Below, one piece after another: positions 1-7,030 of a stretch of DNA of 22,079 nucleotides. Position 1 is the stretch's first letter, and each line of letters opens with the position of its first letter. A model generated the notes under the pieces. The model saw only the letters and a program-made list of their open reading frames with translations, did not search any database and was not told the origin of the DNA. Source of the stretch: Hyphomicrobiales bacterium (GTDB taxonomy: Bacteria > Pseudomonadota > Alphaproteobacteria > Rhizobiales > JAUVMS01); NCBI GenBank assembly GCA_030600135.1, contig JAUVMS010000003.1, positions 1-22,079 of the forward strand. The letters are read 5' to 3'. Made by a program: the position numbers and the translations under genes.

Positions 1-1076
1 GCCGGACCGCCACCGAGAACGCAGTCGGCACCCTCGTCTTTGGCAACATCGATATAGCCGAGGATTTTTTCATACTGCGGTGGTGTGGTAACCGGGCCGA
101 CCTGGGTTTGGTAGTCGCGCGGGTCGCCGAGACGGGCTTCGGATGCCACCGCGATAAGCCGGTCGACGAACTCGTCATGGATGGACTCTTGGACGAGCAA
201 GCGGGAGCCGGCGATACAGGTTTGGCCCGTCGCCGCAAAGATCCCCGAGATCGCACCATTGACCGCGTCATCCATCACGGCGTCGTCGAACACGATGTTG
301 GGCGATTTCCCGCCAAGCTCTAGCGAGACGCGTTTCAGGCTCTGGGCCGCCAATTGATAAACGCGCTTGCCGGTGAGACCGCCGCCGGTGAAGGCCACCT
401 TGGCGACCTTCGGGTGGGTGACAAGCGGCTCACCGACCGCCGCACCATAGCCGGTCACGACGTTGACCACGCCGGCCGGGAACCCCGCCTGTTCGACCAG
501 CTTCATGAACTCCAACAGCGAAGCGGAAGTAAACTCCGACGGCTTGATCACCACCGTACAACCGGCGGCGAGCGCAGGAGCGAGCTTCCAGGAATCCAGC
601 ATTAGTGGAGAATTCCAGGGGGTGATGAGCGCGCAAACCCCGATGGGCTCCTTGAGCGTATAGGTGAAAGTATCGGGCTTATCGGTCGCAATAACCGCGC
701 CCTCCACCTTGTCCGCGAGACCGGCGTAGTAATAGTAGGTCTCCGGAAGATAGGTCATCTGCGCGAACATCTCCGACATGAGCTTGCCGTTGTCGCGAAC
801 CTCGATCTCGGCGAGATGTTCTGCGTTCTCCTCAATGAGACCTGCCAGACGGCGCATCAGCCGAGCGCGGCCCGCCGGCCTCATGTCTGCCCACTCGCCT
901 TTGTCCCACGCGCGATAAGCGGCTTCGACGGCAAGATCCACATCTTCGGCACCGCACTCGGGAATCAGTGCCCACGGCTCACCGGTGTAAGGATCCTCGG
1001 ACTTGAAATGCTTGCCGGATGAGGCATTGCGCCACTGACCGTCGATGTAGGTCTGGTAGGTCTGGAGTTCTGCCAC
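1..1076 (-). CDS. Aldehyde dehydrogenase (NAD(P)+), 3' end cut by window edge
   Basis: It is predicted to oxidise an aldehyde to the carboxylic acid with NAD(P)+ in the cytosol. The 358 visible residues cover the NAD-binding and catalytic domains: TPWN at about 152-155 (Asn155 of the oxyanion site), the FTGG nucleotide loop near 229-232, general-base Glu253 in LELGGKSPN, and catalytic Cys287 in GQTCIAGSR. The family is about 480-500 residues, so roughly the last 130 lie beyond the window. I chose the GTG at 1076 because a strong GGGAGGA ribosome site (1082-1088) sits 5 bases upstream and the protein then begins AELQTYQTYIDG, a normal family start. It diverges from the dehydrogenase gene at 1406 and shares that intergenic region. 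The substrate is not determined; the neighbours suggest an amine-derived or semialdehyde substrate. Confidence 0.93.
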   Translation of the reverse strand, partial: MAELQTYQTYIDGQWRNASSGKHFKSEDPYTGEPWALIPECGAEDVDLAVEAAYRAWDKGEWADMRPAGRARLMRRLAGLIEENAEHLAEIEVRDNGKLMSEMFAQMTYLPETYYYYAGLADKVEGAVIATDKPDTFTYTLKEPIGVCALITPWNSPLMLDSWKLAPALAAGCTVVIKPSEFTSASLLEFMKLVEQAGFPAGVVNVVTGYGAAVGEPLVTHPKVAKVAFTGGGLTGKRVYQLAAQSLKRVSLELGGKSPNIVFDDAVMDDAVNGAISGIFAATGQTCIAGSRLLVQESIHDEFVDRLIAVASEARLGDPRDYQTQVGPVTTPPQYEKILGYIDVAKDEGADCVLGGGP

Positions 1077-1081
1077 GATGA

Positions 1082-1088
1082 TCCTCCC
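1082..1088 (-). promoter_or_regulatory. Ribosome binding site that decides the GTG start of the aldehyde dehydrogenase
   Basis: Read on the minus strand this is GGGAGGA, 5 bases before the GTG at 1076. No ATG lies in the same frame at a better position, so this site supports the non-ATG start. Confidence 0.7.
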
Positions 1089-1193
1089 ACGGTCTTTGTT
1101 GATCTCTTCCCAACCCACGAAAAAAGCGGGTTTGAGTTACGTTCAGTAGCCTCGCACGCTGCGCAAACCAGCGGCGCCATCCTACGTTTTCGC

Positions 1194-1218
1194 GAGCATA
1201 TGCTCTTAATGAATTCAT
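1194..1218. promoter_or_regulatory. Tandem palindromes, candidate operator
   Basis: GAGCATATGCTC (1194-1205) is a perfect 12-base palindrome, and ATGAATTCAT (1209-1218) is a perfect 10-base palindrome three bases later. Both lie in the middle of a divergent promoter region, where a shared regulator would bind. No regulator gene adjoins this pair inside the window, so the cognate factor is unknown and the function is inferred. Confidence 0.35.
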
Positions 1219-1405
1219 ACTCTGCAAACAAATCGCCGAAGGAGCCAGTCATTCGGCGGTTCGGTGTCGGTCATGGTCCGGTTGCGACGCGACCTTTGCT
1301 CGGTGCGCCTGGTGTGCTCGCGGCGCAGAAATTTCGCTGGACAGGCCATATTTGCATAAGTCAACTGGCCAGTGTGAGGAAAGAACTTCGCAGAAGGAAT
1401 CTTTC

Positions 1406-2374
1406 ATGAAAGTCGGCTTTATTGGATTGGGCAATGTCGGCGGCAAACTCGCGGGTAGCGTGCAGCGAAACGGTTTTGCGTTGACGGTGCGTGACCTCGA
1501 TCGCGGTGCCGCACAACCGTTTCTCGACGAGGGCGCGGCGTGGGCCGATAGCCCAAGAGAGATGGCGCAGGCTGTCGACATGGTCATCACGTGCCTGCCG
1601 AGCCCCGCGGCCAGCGCCGCCGTCATGGAGGCCGAAGACGGTGTATTGGCGGGCCTTGGCGCCGGCAAGATCTGGGCCGAGATGAGCACGACCGATGAAG
1701 CCGAGGTCAAGCGGCTCGGAGCCAAGGTCTCAGCCATCGGTGCAGCGCCTATGGATTGCCCGGTTTCCGGTGGTTGCCATCGTGCGGCGACCGGCAACAT
1801 CTCCATATTCGCCGGCTGCGAACGGTCGACCTTCGAACGGGCATTGCCCGTCATCAAGGCAATGGGCCGGCGGATCCTGCATACCGGTCCGCTCGGCTCG
1901 GCCTCAGTGCTCAAAGTGCTGACCAACTATCTGGCAACGGCCAACCTGGTTTCGCTGGCCGAAGCGCTGGTGACAGCAAAAATGGCCGGCATGGACCTCA
2001 ACACGACTTATGAGGCAATTCGGATTTCGTCGGGCAACTCGTTCGTGCACGAAACCGAAGGCCAAGTGATTCTCAACGGCAGTCGTGACATCAATTTCAC
2101 TATGGGTCTGGTGGTCAAGGACATCAGCATTTTCAATGCCGTGGCGGAGCGGGCAGGGGTGCCGTTGGAGCTGGCGCCTTTGCTGGTTGAGATCTTCAAG
2201 GACGGTGAGGTGCGTTACGGCGCAAGCGCGTGGTCGCCCAACATCATTCGGCGCTTGGAGGAGGTTTGCGGCGTCGACATCTTGGCTCCTGGGTTTCCGG
2301 CCGAAATGGTCGATGATGAACCGGAGGCGCCGGGCTACGAGGTGACGGTCCAGCACGCAGAAGCGAACAGCTAA
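1406..2374 (+). CDS. NAD(P)-dependent oxidoreductase, 3-hydroxyisobutyrate dehydrogenase family
   Basis: A beta-hydroxyacid dehydrogenase of 322 residues, predicted to oxidise a 3-hydroxy acid (or reduce a semialdehyde) with NAD(P)H. The Rossmann loop GLGNVGGKLAG is at 7-17 (GxGxxG), the substrate motif CPVSGG at 118-123, and the catalytic Lys170 with Asn174 in LKVLTNYL. The C-terminal all-alpha domain carries VKDISIFNA near 237-245. I start at ATG 1406 because GAAGGA lies 8 bases upstream and the protein then begins at the first beta strand; an in-frame ATG at 1352 would add 18 unlikely residues. The C terminus carries an acidic tail about 20-30 residues longer than usual. It is probably the first gene of an operon with the oxygenase 54 bases downstream. 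The exact substrate cannot be read from the sequence; tartronate semialdehyde or succinic semialdehyde reductase-like roles remain possible. Confidence 0.9.
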   Translation: MKVGFIGLGNVGGKLAGSVQRNGFALTVRDLDRGAAQPFLDEGAAWADSPREMAQAVDMVITCLPSPAASAAVMEAEDGVLAGLGAGKIWAEMSTTDEAEVKRLGAKVSAIGAAPMDCPVSGGCHRAATGNISIFAGCERSTFERALPVIKAMGRRILHTGPLGSASVLKVLTNYLATANLVSLAEALVTAKMAGMDLNTTYEAIRISSGNSFVHETEGQVILNGSRDINFTMGLVVKDISIFNAVAERAGVPLELAPLLVEIFKDGEVRYGASAWSPNIIRRLEEVCGVDILAPGFPAEMVDDEPEAPGYEVTVQHAEANS

Positions 2375-2428
2375 AGGTGTGGCGATGCGGCAATCCGGCA
2401 AATTGGCGGGCACGCGAGGAGCACTGCG

Positions 2429-3280
2429 ATGGGTATCAATGTTGGTGACGTGATCGATCTCGATCGTTATCCCATCCATCAAACAGACTCCGGCGAACAC
2501 CACGCGCTGGTTGATCGTGTCCGAGGCGATTTGGCGCGTGACGGATGTGCGGTGCTGTCGGGCTTCGTCCGCCCCTCAGCGGTAGCGGAACTGGTGGCAG
2601 AGGCCGATCATGTCGCGCCTTTCGCTCATCGGTCATTCAATCGCACCAACGCCTATTTCACCGAGGACGATGAAAGTCTGCCTCATGAGCACCCTGTGCG
2701 TCGATTCTATGACCGCTCGAACGCCTTCGTGCCGGCCGACAATTTCGGTCCCGACAGCACGTTGCGGGCAATTTATGAGTGGGAGCCATTTGCCCCGTTT
2801 GCCCAGGCGGTTCTGGGAGAGGAGCATTTCTATCGATATGCCGACCCGCTCGCCGATGTGATCATCAATGTGGTGGAGCCGGGTGGCGGATTTCCTTGGC
2901 ATTTCGATACCAACAACTACACCATTACGCTGGCGATCCAGAATGGCGACGAGGGCGGCCTGTTTGAATATGTGCCCAACCTTCGCACGCCGGAGTTTGA
3001 AAACTACGAGGGGGTGAGGGCGGTTCTCGACGCGGAACACAATGGGGTGCGCTCGCTCGCCCTCAAGCCGGGCGATTTGCAGATATTTATGGGGCGCTAC
3101 TCCTTGCACCGGGTCTCGCCCGTCGGCGGATCGCAGTCGCGCTATGTCGGCATCTATTCCTTTGCCGATGTCCCGGACATGATCGCGCGGGTCGAGCGCA
3201 CACGCCAACTCTATGGCCGTGTGTTGCCCGTTCACCTCGAACGCGAGGCGGAGGCCCGCAACGATGCCCTCAGGGACTGA
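2429..3280 (+). CDS. Fe(II)/2-oxoglutarate-dependent oxygenase, resembling the BesD/HalD group
   Basis: A 283-residue non-haem iron oxygenase predicted to hydroxylate a small substrate using O2 and 2-oxoglutarate. The iron-binding facial triad is visible: His158 and Asp160 in PWHFDTNNYT, and His227 in LHRVSPVGG, with Arg238 placed to bind 2-oxoglutarate. The segment GGLFEYVPNLR (177-186) resembles the BesD/HalD amino-acid halogenase and hydroxylase group. BesD-type halogenases carry Gly where this protein has Asp160, so hydroxylation rather than chlorination is expected; that assignment is from memory of the family. The start at 2429 has GAGGAG 7 bases upstream. The gene end overlaps the next gene by 17 bases, so the two are likely co-translated. 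A generic phytanoyl-CoA-dioxygenase-like function is the alternative. The substrate is unknown. Confidence 0.85.
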   Translation: MGINVGDVIDLDRYPIHQTDSGEHHALVDRVRGDLARDGCAVLSGFVRPSAVAELVAEADHVAPFAHRSFNRTNAYFTEDDESLPHEHPVRRFYDRSNAFVPADNFGPDSTLRAIYEWEPFAPFAQAVLGEEHFYRYADPLADVIINVVEPGGGFPWHFDTNNYTITLAIQNGDEGGLFEYVPNLRTPEFENYEGVRAVLDAEHNGVRSLALKPGDLQIFMGRYSLHRVSPVGGSQSRYVGIYSFADVPDMIARVERTRQLYGRVLPVHLEREAEARNDALRD

Positions 3281-3737
3281 TCTCGATCTCAGATTTCGCG
3301 AGGCCAAAGTGTCGGACTTGGCGGCCATCGTGGCGTTGCTCGCCGACGATCCGCTCGGGCAAAGTCGCGAGGATGCCGGCACACCCATCAACCCGAAGTA
3401 TCTGGACGCCTTCGCCGCGATGGATCGAGATACCAACCAGTTGCTGGCGGTCGTCGAACTTGCTGGCGACATTGTCGGCTGCCTGCAGCTCAGCTTCATT
3501 CCGGGGCTTTCCCGGCTCGGGGCGTGGCGCGGGCAGATCGAAAGTGTCCGCATTTCGTCGGCCCATCGTGGATTGGGCCTGGGGCACACCATGTTCACCT
3601 GGGCGATCGAGCAATGCCGGGCACGTGGGTGCGAGCTGGTTCAACTCACAACGGACAAAAAGCGTCCCGATGCGCTGCGATTTTATGAAAGCCTAGGCTT
3701 TGTTGCGAGCCATGACGGTATGAAGCTAGCGCTCTAG
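3264..3737 (+). CDS. GNAT family N-acetyltransferase
   Basis: A 157-residue acetyltransferase predicted to move an acetyl group from acetyl-CoA to an amine. The acetyl-CoA pyrophosphate loop is HRGLGLGHTM, in the expected R/QxxGxG/A form, preceded by the beta strand ESVRISS. The C-terminal part RFYESLGFVASHDGMKLAL is the usual GNAT motif B. I chose ATG 3264 over the in-frame 3213 because GGAGG lies 9 bases upstream and the protein then begins directly before the first strand (LDLRFREAKVSD). It overlaps the oxygenase gene by 17 bases, which points to translational coupling. It might acetylate the same compound the oxygenase modifies, or detoxify an analogue; this is inference from context only. 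Confidence 0.88.
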   Translation: MPSGTDLDLRFREAKVSDLAAIVALLADDPLGQSREDAGTPINPKYLDAFAAMDRDTNQLLAVVELAGDIVGCLQLSFIPGLSRLGAWRGQIESVRISSAHRGLGLGHTMFTWAIEQCRARGCELVQLTTDKKRPDALRFYESLGFVASHDGMKLAL

Positions 3738-3905
3738 CGGGCTCACCACACTAAGCGCACCCCCAAAATTTGCTCCGCAAACCCTCACTAATCATGTAGA
3801 CTGATGAAGAGACGACCAAGTTCAAAAGGTTGTCATGAGGGTTTGACGATCTGAAGCCAACTTTGAGCGTAGTATTTAGAAATACTTGCGATCGGGCAAA
3901 GCATG

Positions 3906-3910
3906 AGGAG
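3906..3910 (+). promoter_or_regulatory. Ribosome binding site deciding the TPR protein start
   Basis: AGGAG lies 7 bases before ATG 3918 and inside the codons that would follow the alternative ATG at 3903. It favours the later start, which also gives a cleaner signal peptide. Confidence 0.6.
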
Positions 3911-3917
3911 AACAGAC

Positions 3918-4493
3918 ATGTCTCTTAGCTCGGCATTGGGCAAGGTGGTGTTGTCGGCAGCCGCCATAGGCTTTGTTGCAACAATTTCGAGTGTATCGAT
4001 CTCGTCCCATAAGGCCTATGCATTCACGACCACGCCGCAGCCGAGTCCGGCGGCGCAGATTTGCAAAAGGTACAAAAAGGGTACGCGCAAATGGAAGCGA
4101 TGCATCCGGCGCAACTCTTCGAACTCAACAGTCGACGACATCTATTATGCCGGCTATTGGCTTGGCGAAACCGGTGACTACAAGGCCGCGATCGCCGTCC
4201 TGAGGCAGGCCGAAGGCGCCAACGACCCCCGTGTCTTAACTTACATCGGCTATTCAACCCGCAAGCTAGGCGACGTGGACGGTGGCATCGGCTATTACAT
4301 GCGCGCGCTATCGGTCGATCCCAACTACAACAAGGCGCGCGAATATCTCGGCGAGGGCTACTTGCAGAAGGGCGACCTGGCGAGCGCCAAGGGTCAGCTC
4401 AACGAGATCGCGGTGCGCTGCGGCGAGAACTGCGGCGAATACGTTGAATTGTTGGAGGAAATTCGCAAGTTCGAGGACCTCCGACAACTCTGA
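3918..4493 (+). CDS. Small secreted tetratricopeptide-repeat protein
   Basis: A 191-residue exported TPR protein of unknown partner. Residues 1-35 form a signal peptide with a hydrophobic core (VVLSAAAIGFVATISSVSI) and a likely cut after AYA. A Lys/Arg-rich segment with two cysteines follows (CKRYKKGTRKWKRC). About three TPR units then span roughly 64-170, with typical signatures such as YYMRALSVDPNYNKAREYLG and EGYLQKGDLASA. A second Cys pair, CGENC, lies near the end, so disulfide bonds in the periplasm are plausible. ATG 3918 is preferred over the ATG at 3903 because AGGAG (3906-3910) is correctly spaced for the former. It stands alone between other transcription units and ends in its own terminator. 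TPRs usually mediate protein-protein contacts; no specific complex is indicated. Confidence 0.85.
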   Translation: MSLSSALGKVVLSAAAIGFVATISSVSISSHKAYAFTTTPQPSPAAQICKRYKKGTRKWKRCIRRNSSNSTVDDIYYAGYWLGETGDYKAAIAVLRQAEGANDPRVLTYIGYSTRKLGDVDGGIGYYMRALSVDPNYNKAREYLGEGYLQKGDLASAKGQLNEIAVRCGENCGEYVELLEEIRKFEDLRQL

Positions 4494-4560
4494 ACGCACT
4501 TTGAATCCGGGCGCTCGCCGAAATCATCGGCGACATGCCTTGTTGATGATCGTGGAGAAG

Positions 4561-4586
4561 GTGGCGTCTCGTGCGCCGCTTTTTTT
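4561..4586 (+). terminator. Rho-independent terminator after the TPR gene
   Basis: GTGGCG (4561-4566) pairs with CGCCGC (4574-4579), allowing one G-U pair, around a 7-base loop. Seven Ts follow directly (4580-4586). It lies about 70 bases after the TPR stop codon and upstream of the TetR gene, so it separates the two units. Confidence 0.72.
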
Positions 4587-4705
4587 CGTCATCACGCCAG
4601 ACGCCGGACACTATGTAACTCGTTGGCAGTTTAGCGGTGTGCGAGATCAACAGACGCACTTATCTCATTGCTCCCGCTTGACTTTGCGATTGCTCCTTGC
4701 ACTCC

Positions 4706-4745
4706 CCATACACTTGTGTACTGTGAAACAAACACTGTTGTATGG
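4706..4745. promoter_or_regulatory. 40-base dyad upstream of tetR-type gene, candidate autoregulatory operator
   Basis: CCATACA at 4706-4712 is matched exactly by TGTATGG at 4739-4745. Inside these, GTGT (4716-4719) pairs with ACAC (4732-4735) at the same centre. Within the left half, TACACTTGTGTA (4709-4720) is itself a smaller palindrome. The dyad ends about 9 bases before the TetR start codon, so a bound repressor would block transcription of both the regulator and the coupled methyltransferase gene. Binding is inferred, not shown. Confidence 0.5.
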
Positions 4746-4754
4746 AAGCAGGCG

Positions 4755-5426
4755 ATGCCAGATAGCGCACTGATCGCCAAAGTCGCGGAGCCGGCTGAGG
4801 ATCAGGCAACATCACAATCCCGTCTGAGCCGTGCAGACTGGCTCAGTGCGGCGATTGAATTGCTGATCGACGAAGGCATCGATGCCGTTCGTATCACCCG
4901 CCTTGCGGACAATTTGTCGGTGTCGCGAGGCAGCTTTTATTGGCACTTCAAGGATCGCGACGACTTGCTTGCCGGCCTCATGGGTTTCTGGCGCGAGAAG
5001 AATACGGCGGCCGTCGTCAAGGCGGTTGAGGGCGCGCCTTCGCTGGAAGAGGGAATTTTGGCGCTATTCGATGCCTGGACCGATCCGGAGCATTTCGACC
5101 CGCGCCTCGATCTTGCCGTTCGCGACTGGGCGCGGCGCTCCGAGGATGTTCGCGCGGCGCTCGAGCAAGCCGATGCAGATCGCGTTCGTGCCATTGCGCG
5201 CCTTTATTCGCAATTCGGGTTTGAGGGAACTGCCGCCTTCATCCGCGCGCGGGTAATTTATTTTGCCCAGGTTGGCTACTACGCGCTCGGCATCGAAGAG
5301 CCCATGACAGAGCGGGTCGGTTATCTCGAAGCGTACTATGAAAGTTTTACGGGCCGGCAGATCGATGGCGCGACGGCGGATGCCTATCGCAAGCGACATC
5401 TCGAAGGGGGTTTTGAGGAAAAATGA
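4755..5426 (+). CDS. TetR/AcrR family transcriptional regulator
   Basis: A 223-residue DNA-binding regulator. The N-terminal helix-turn-helix spans about 26-72, with the recognition part LADNLSVSRGSFYWHF typical of TetR proteins. The remaining helices form the ligand-binding and dimer domain. Family length is about 200-230. ATG 4755 is chosen over the in-frame 4668 because it lies just after the candidate operator and has a purine-rich site (GGAAG) upstream; the extra N-terminal residues would be translated from promoter sequence. Its stop codon shares ATGA with the start of the next gene, so both are one operon. It probably represses itself and the methyltransferase and is released by the substrate or a related amine. 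The ligand is unknown. Confidence 0.9.
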   Translation: MPDSALIAKVAEPAEDQATSQSRLSRADWLSAAIELLIDEGIDAVRITRLADNLSVSRGSFYWHFKDRDDLLAGLMGFWREKNTAAVVKAVEGAPSLEEGILALFDAWTDPEHFDPRLDLAVRDWARRSEDVRAALEQADADRVRAIARLYSQFGFEGTAAFIRARVIYFAQVGYYALGIEEPMTERVGYLEAYYESFTGRQIDGATADAYRKRHLEGGFEEK

Positions 5427-6991
5427 ACGTTGGTGAACGTGTGGATCGGCGTCGAAGACGACGGCGGCGAGAGCGTGCGGGCGATCAAGCAACGAACGGA
5501 ATTGCCGGCAACCGGCAGGCCACCTATCTGCGACAACTTCGTAATCCCTATCGGCCCATCGAGCAGTTCAGCGCCGATCAAATCGAGACCATCCACGAAA
5601 CATCCCTCAAGATCCTGCAAGAGATCGGTCTTCGCGTGCTGAGTCCCGAGGCGTGTGACATCTACCGGCAAGCAGGCGCGGACGTGGACGCCGGCGACAA
5701 TCGCGTTCGGATGGCGCCTGAATTGGTGATGCGATGCTTGGCCGATGCGCCCGCCGAGGTCCATCTCCAGGCGCGCAATCCAAAGTGTAACGTTGATATC
5801 GGCGGCAATGCCGTTGCCATCGGAACGGTCGGCGGGCCGCCGCATTTTTCGGATCTTCAAAGCGGACGCCAGTCCGGAACAATGGCCGCGTTTGAAAATT
5901 TCCTCCGTCTGGCGCAGAGCTTCGATGTGATCCACATCGTTGGTCCCCTCGTCGAACCGATCGATGTCGACACAAACGTCCGTCATCTCCACATGACGCG
6001 GTCGCAAGTAGCGCTCACAGAAAAAATCCCGTTCGTCTACGCACGCGGTCGTGAGGCCGTCACTGATGCCCTGGAGATTGTTCGAATTGCCCACGGCATG
6101 GCGGAAGAGACTTTCGCCGACACACCGGTTTGCTACACCGTGGTCAATGTCAACTCACCGCTTCAACTCGATAACACCATGTGCAAGGGGATCATCGACT
6201 TTGCAAAGCGTGGACAGCTTATGGTTTTGACGCCGTTCACGCTCGCCGGTGCCATGGCGCCCGTGACGCTGCCTGGAGCGCTGGCGCAGCAAAACGCTGA
6301 AGCCTTGGCCGGCATTGCGTTGTCGCAGCTGGTGCGCCCAGGCGCGCCGGTTTGCTATGGAGGGTTTACGAGCAATGTGGACATGAAGACCGGCGCACCA
6401 GCATTTGGCACGCCCGAGTACGTCAAAGCAGCGTTCGCCTCGGGCCAGCTGGCGCGGCGCTACAAACTGCCGTTTCGCTCCTCCAACGTGAATACCTCCA
6501 ACACACCCGATGCCCAGGCGGCCTATGAGTCGCAAATGGCGCTATGGGGTGCGGTCATGGGGGGATGCAACATCGTGATGCACGGCGCGGGCTGGCTCGA
6601 GGGTGGCCTGACGGCGTCATTCGAAAAGTTCATCATTGATATCGAAATGCTGCAAATGTTTGCCAGTCTGATGCAGCCCGTGGCGTTCGACGAAGATGCG
6701 TTGGCGATGTCGTCGATACGCGAAATTGAACCCGGCGGGCATTTTTTTGGCACCCAGCATACGCTCGCCCACTACGAGACCGCATTTTACTCGCCATTGC
6801 TCTCCGACTGGCGGAACTATGAGACATGGAAAGACGCCGGCGGGATCGACGCAACGACACGGGCGCACATGATCTACAAGGACACGATTGCCAAGTACGA
6901 GGCGCCCCCGATGGATGCCGCAGTGAGAACCGAGATTGGCGACTTTATCGCTCGGCGCGAGGCCGAAGGTGGCGCCGATCTCGACAACTAA
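5423..6991 (+). CDS. Trimethylamine methyltransferase (MttB) family protein, non-pyrrolysine, copy 1
   Basis: A 522-residue TIM-barrel methyltransferase homologue. Characterised members move a methyl group from a quaternary or tertiary amine (trimethylamine, glycine betaine, carnitine) to a corrinoid protein. Family signatures here include the N-terminal helix LKILQEIGLRV, the central PGAPVCYGGFTSNVDMKTG, and the C-terminal SFEKFIIDIEMLQMF followed by GGHFFGTQHTLAHYETAFY. The length matches the family and there is no in-frame TAG, so it is not a pyrrolysine enzyme. The N terminus has a run of eight arginines (residues 9-16); Arg-rich N termini recur in proteobacterial members, including copy 2 here. 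The start overlaps the TetR stop by four bases. No corrinoid protein or reductive activase is encoded in this window, so the methyl acceptor and substrate are unknown. Confidence 0.9.
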   Translation: MNVGERVDRRRRRRRRERAGDQATNGIAGNRQATYLRQLRNPYRPIEQFSADQIETIHETSLKILQEIGLRVLSPEACDIYRQAGADVDAGDNRVRMAPELVMRCLADAPAEVHLQARNPKCNVDIGGNAVAIGTVGGPPHFSDLQSGRQSGTMAAFENFLRLAQSFDVIHIVGPLVEPIDVDTNVRHLHMTRSQVALTEKIPFVYARGREAVTDALEIVRIAHGMAEETFADTPVCYTVVNVNSPLQLDNTMCKGIIDFAKRGQLMVLTPFTLAGAMAPVTLPGALAQQNAEALAGIALSQLVRPGAPVCYGGFTSNVDMKTGAPAFGTPEYVKAAFASGQLARRYKLPFRSSNVNTSNTPDAQAAYESQMALWGAVMGGCNIVMHGAGWLEGGLTASFEKFIIDIEMLQMFASLMQPVAFDEDALAMSSIREIEPGGHFFGTQHTLAHYETAFYSPLLSDWRNYETWKDAGGIDATTRAHMIYKDTIAKYEAPPMDAAVRTEIGDFIARREAEGGADLDN

Positions 6992-7030
6992 CCCTGATTA
7001 GCACCGGGAAGGAATGGTGCGGCAGCACTA

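Larger units (their letters stand above)
1077..1405. other. Divergent intergenic region between aldehyde dehydrogenase and HIBADH-like gene
   Basis: This stretch of about 330 bases carries no convincing gene. Short open frames on both strands have no recognisable protein features. It must hold the promoters for both flanking transcription units. The visible structure is two perfect palindromes close together near 1194-1218 and a ten-base palindrome ACTGGCCAGT at 1364-1373, about 30 bases before the plus-strand start codon. Confidence 0.6.

Noticed and set aside
1364..1373. ACTGGCCAGT as a FadR/GntR operator
   Set aside because: It is a perfect but short palindrome without the spaced consensus of FadR sites, and no GntR gene is in the window.
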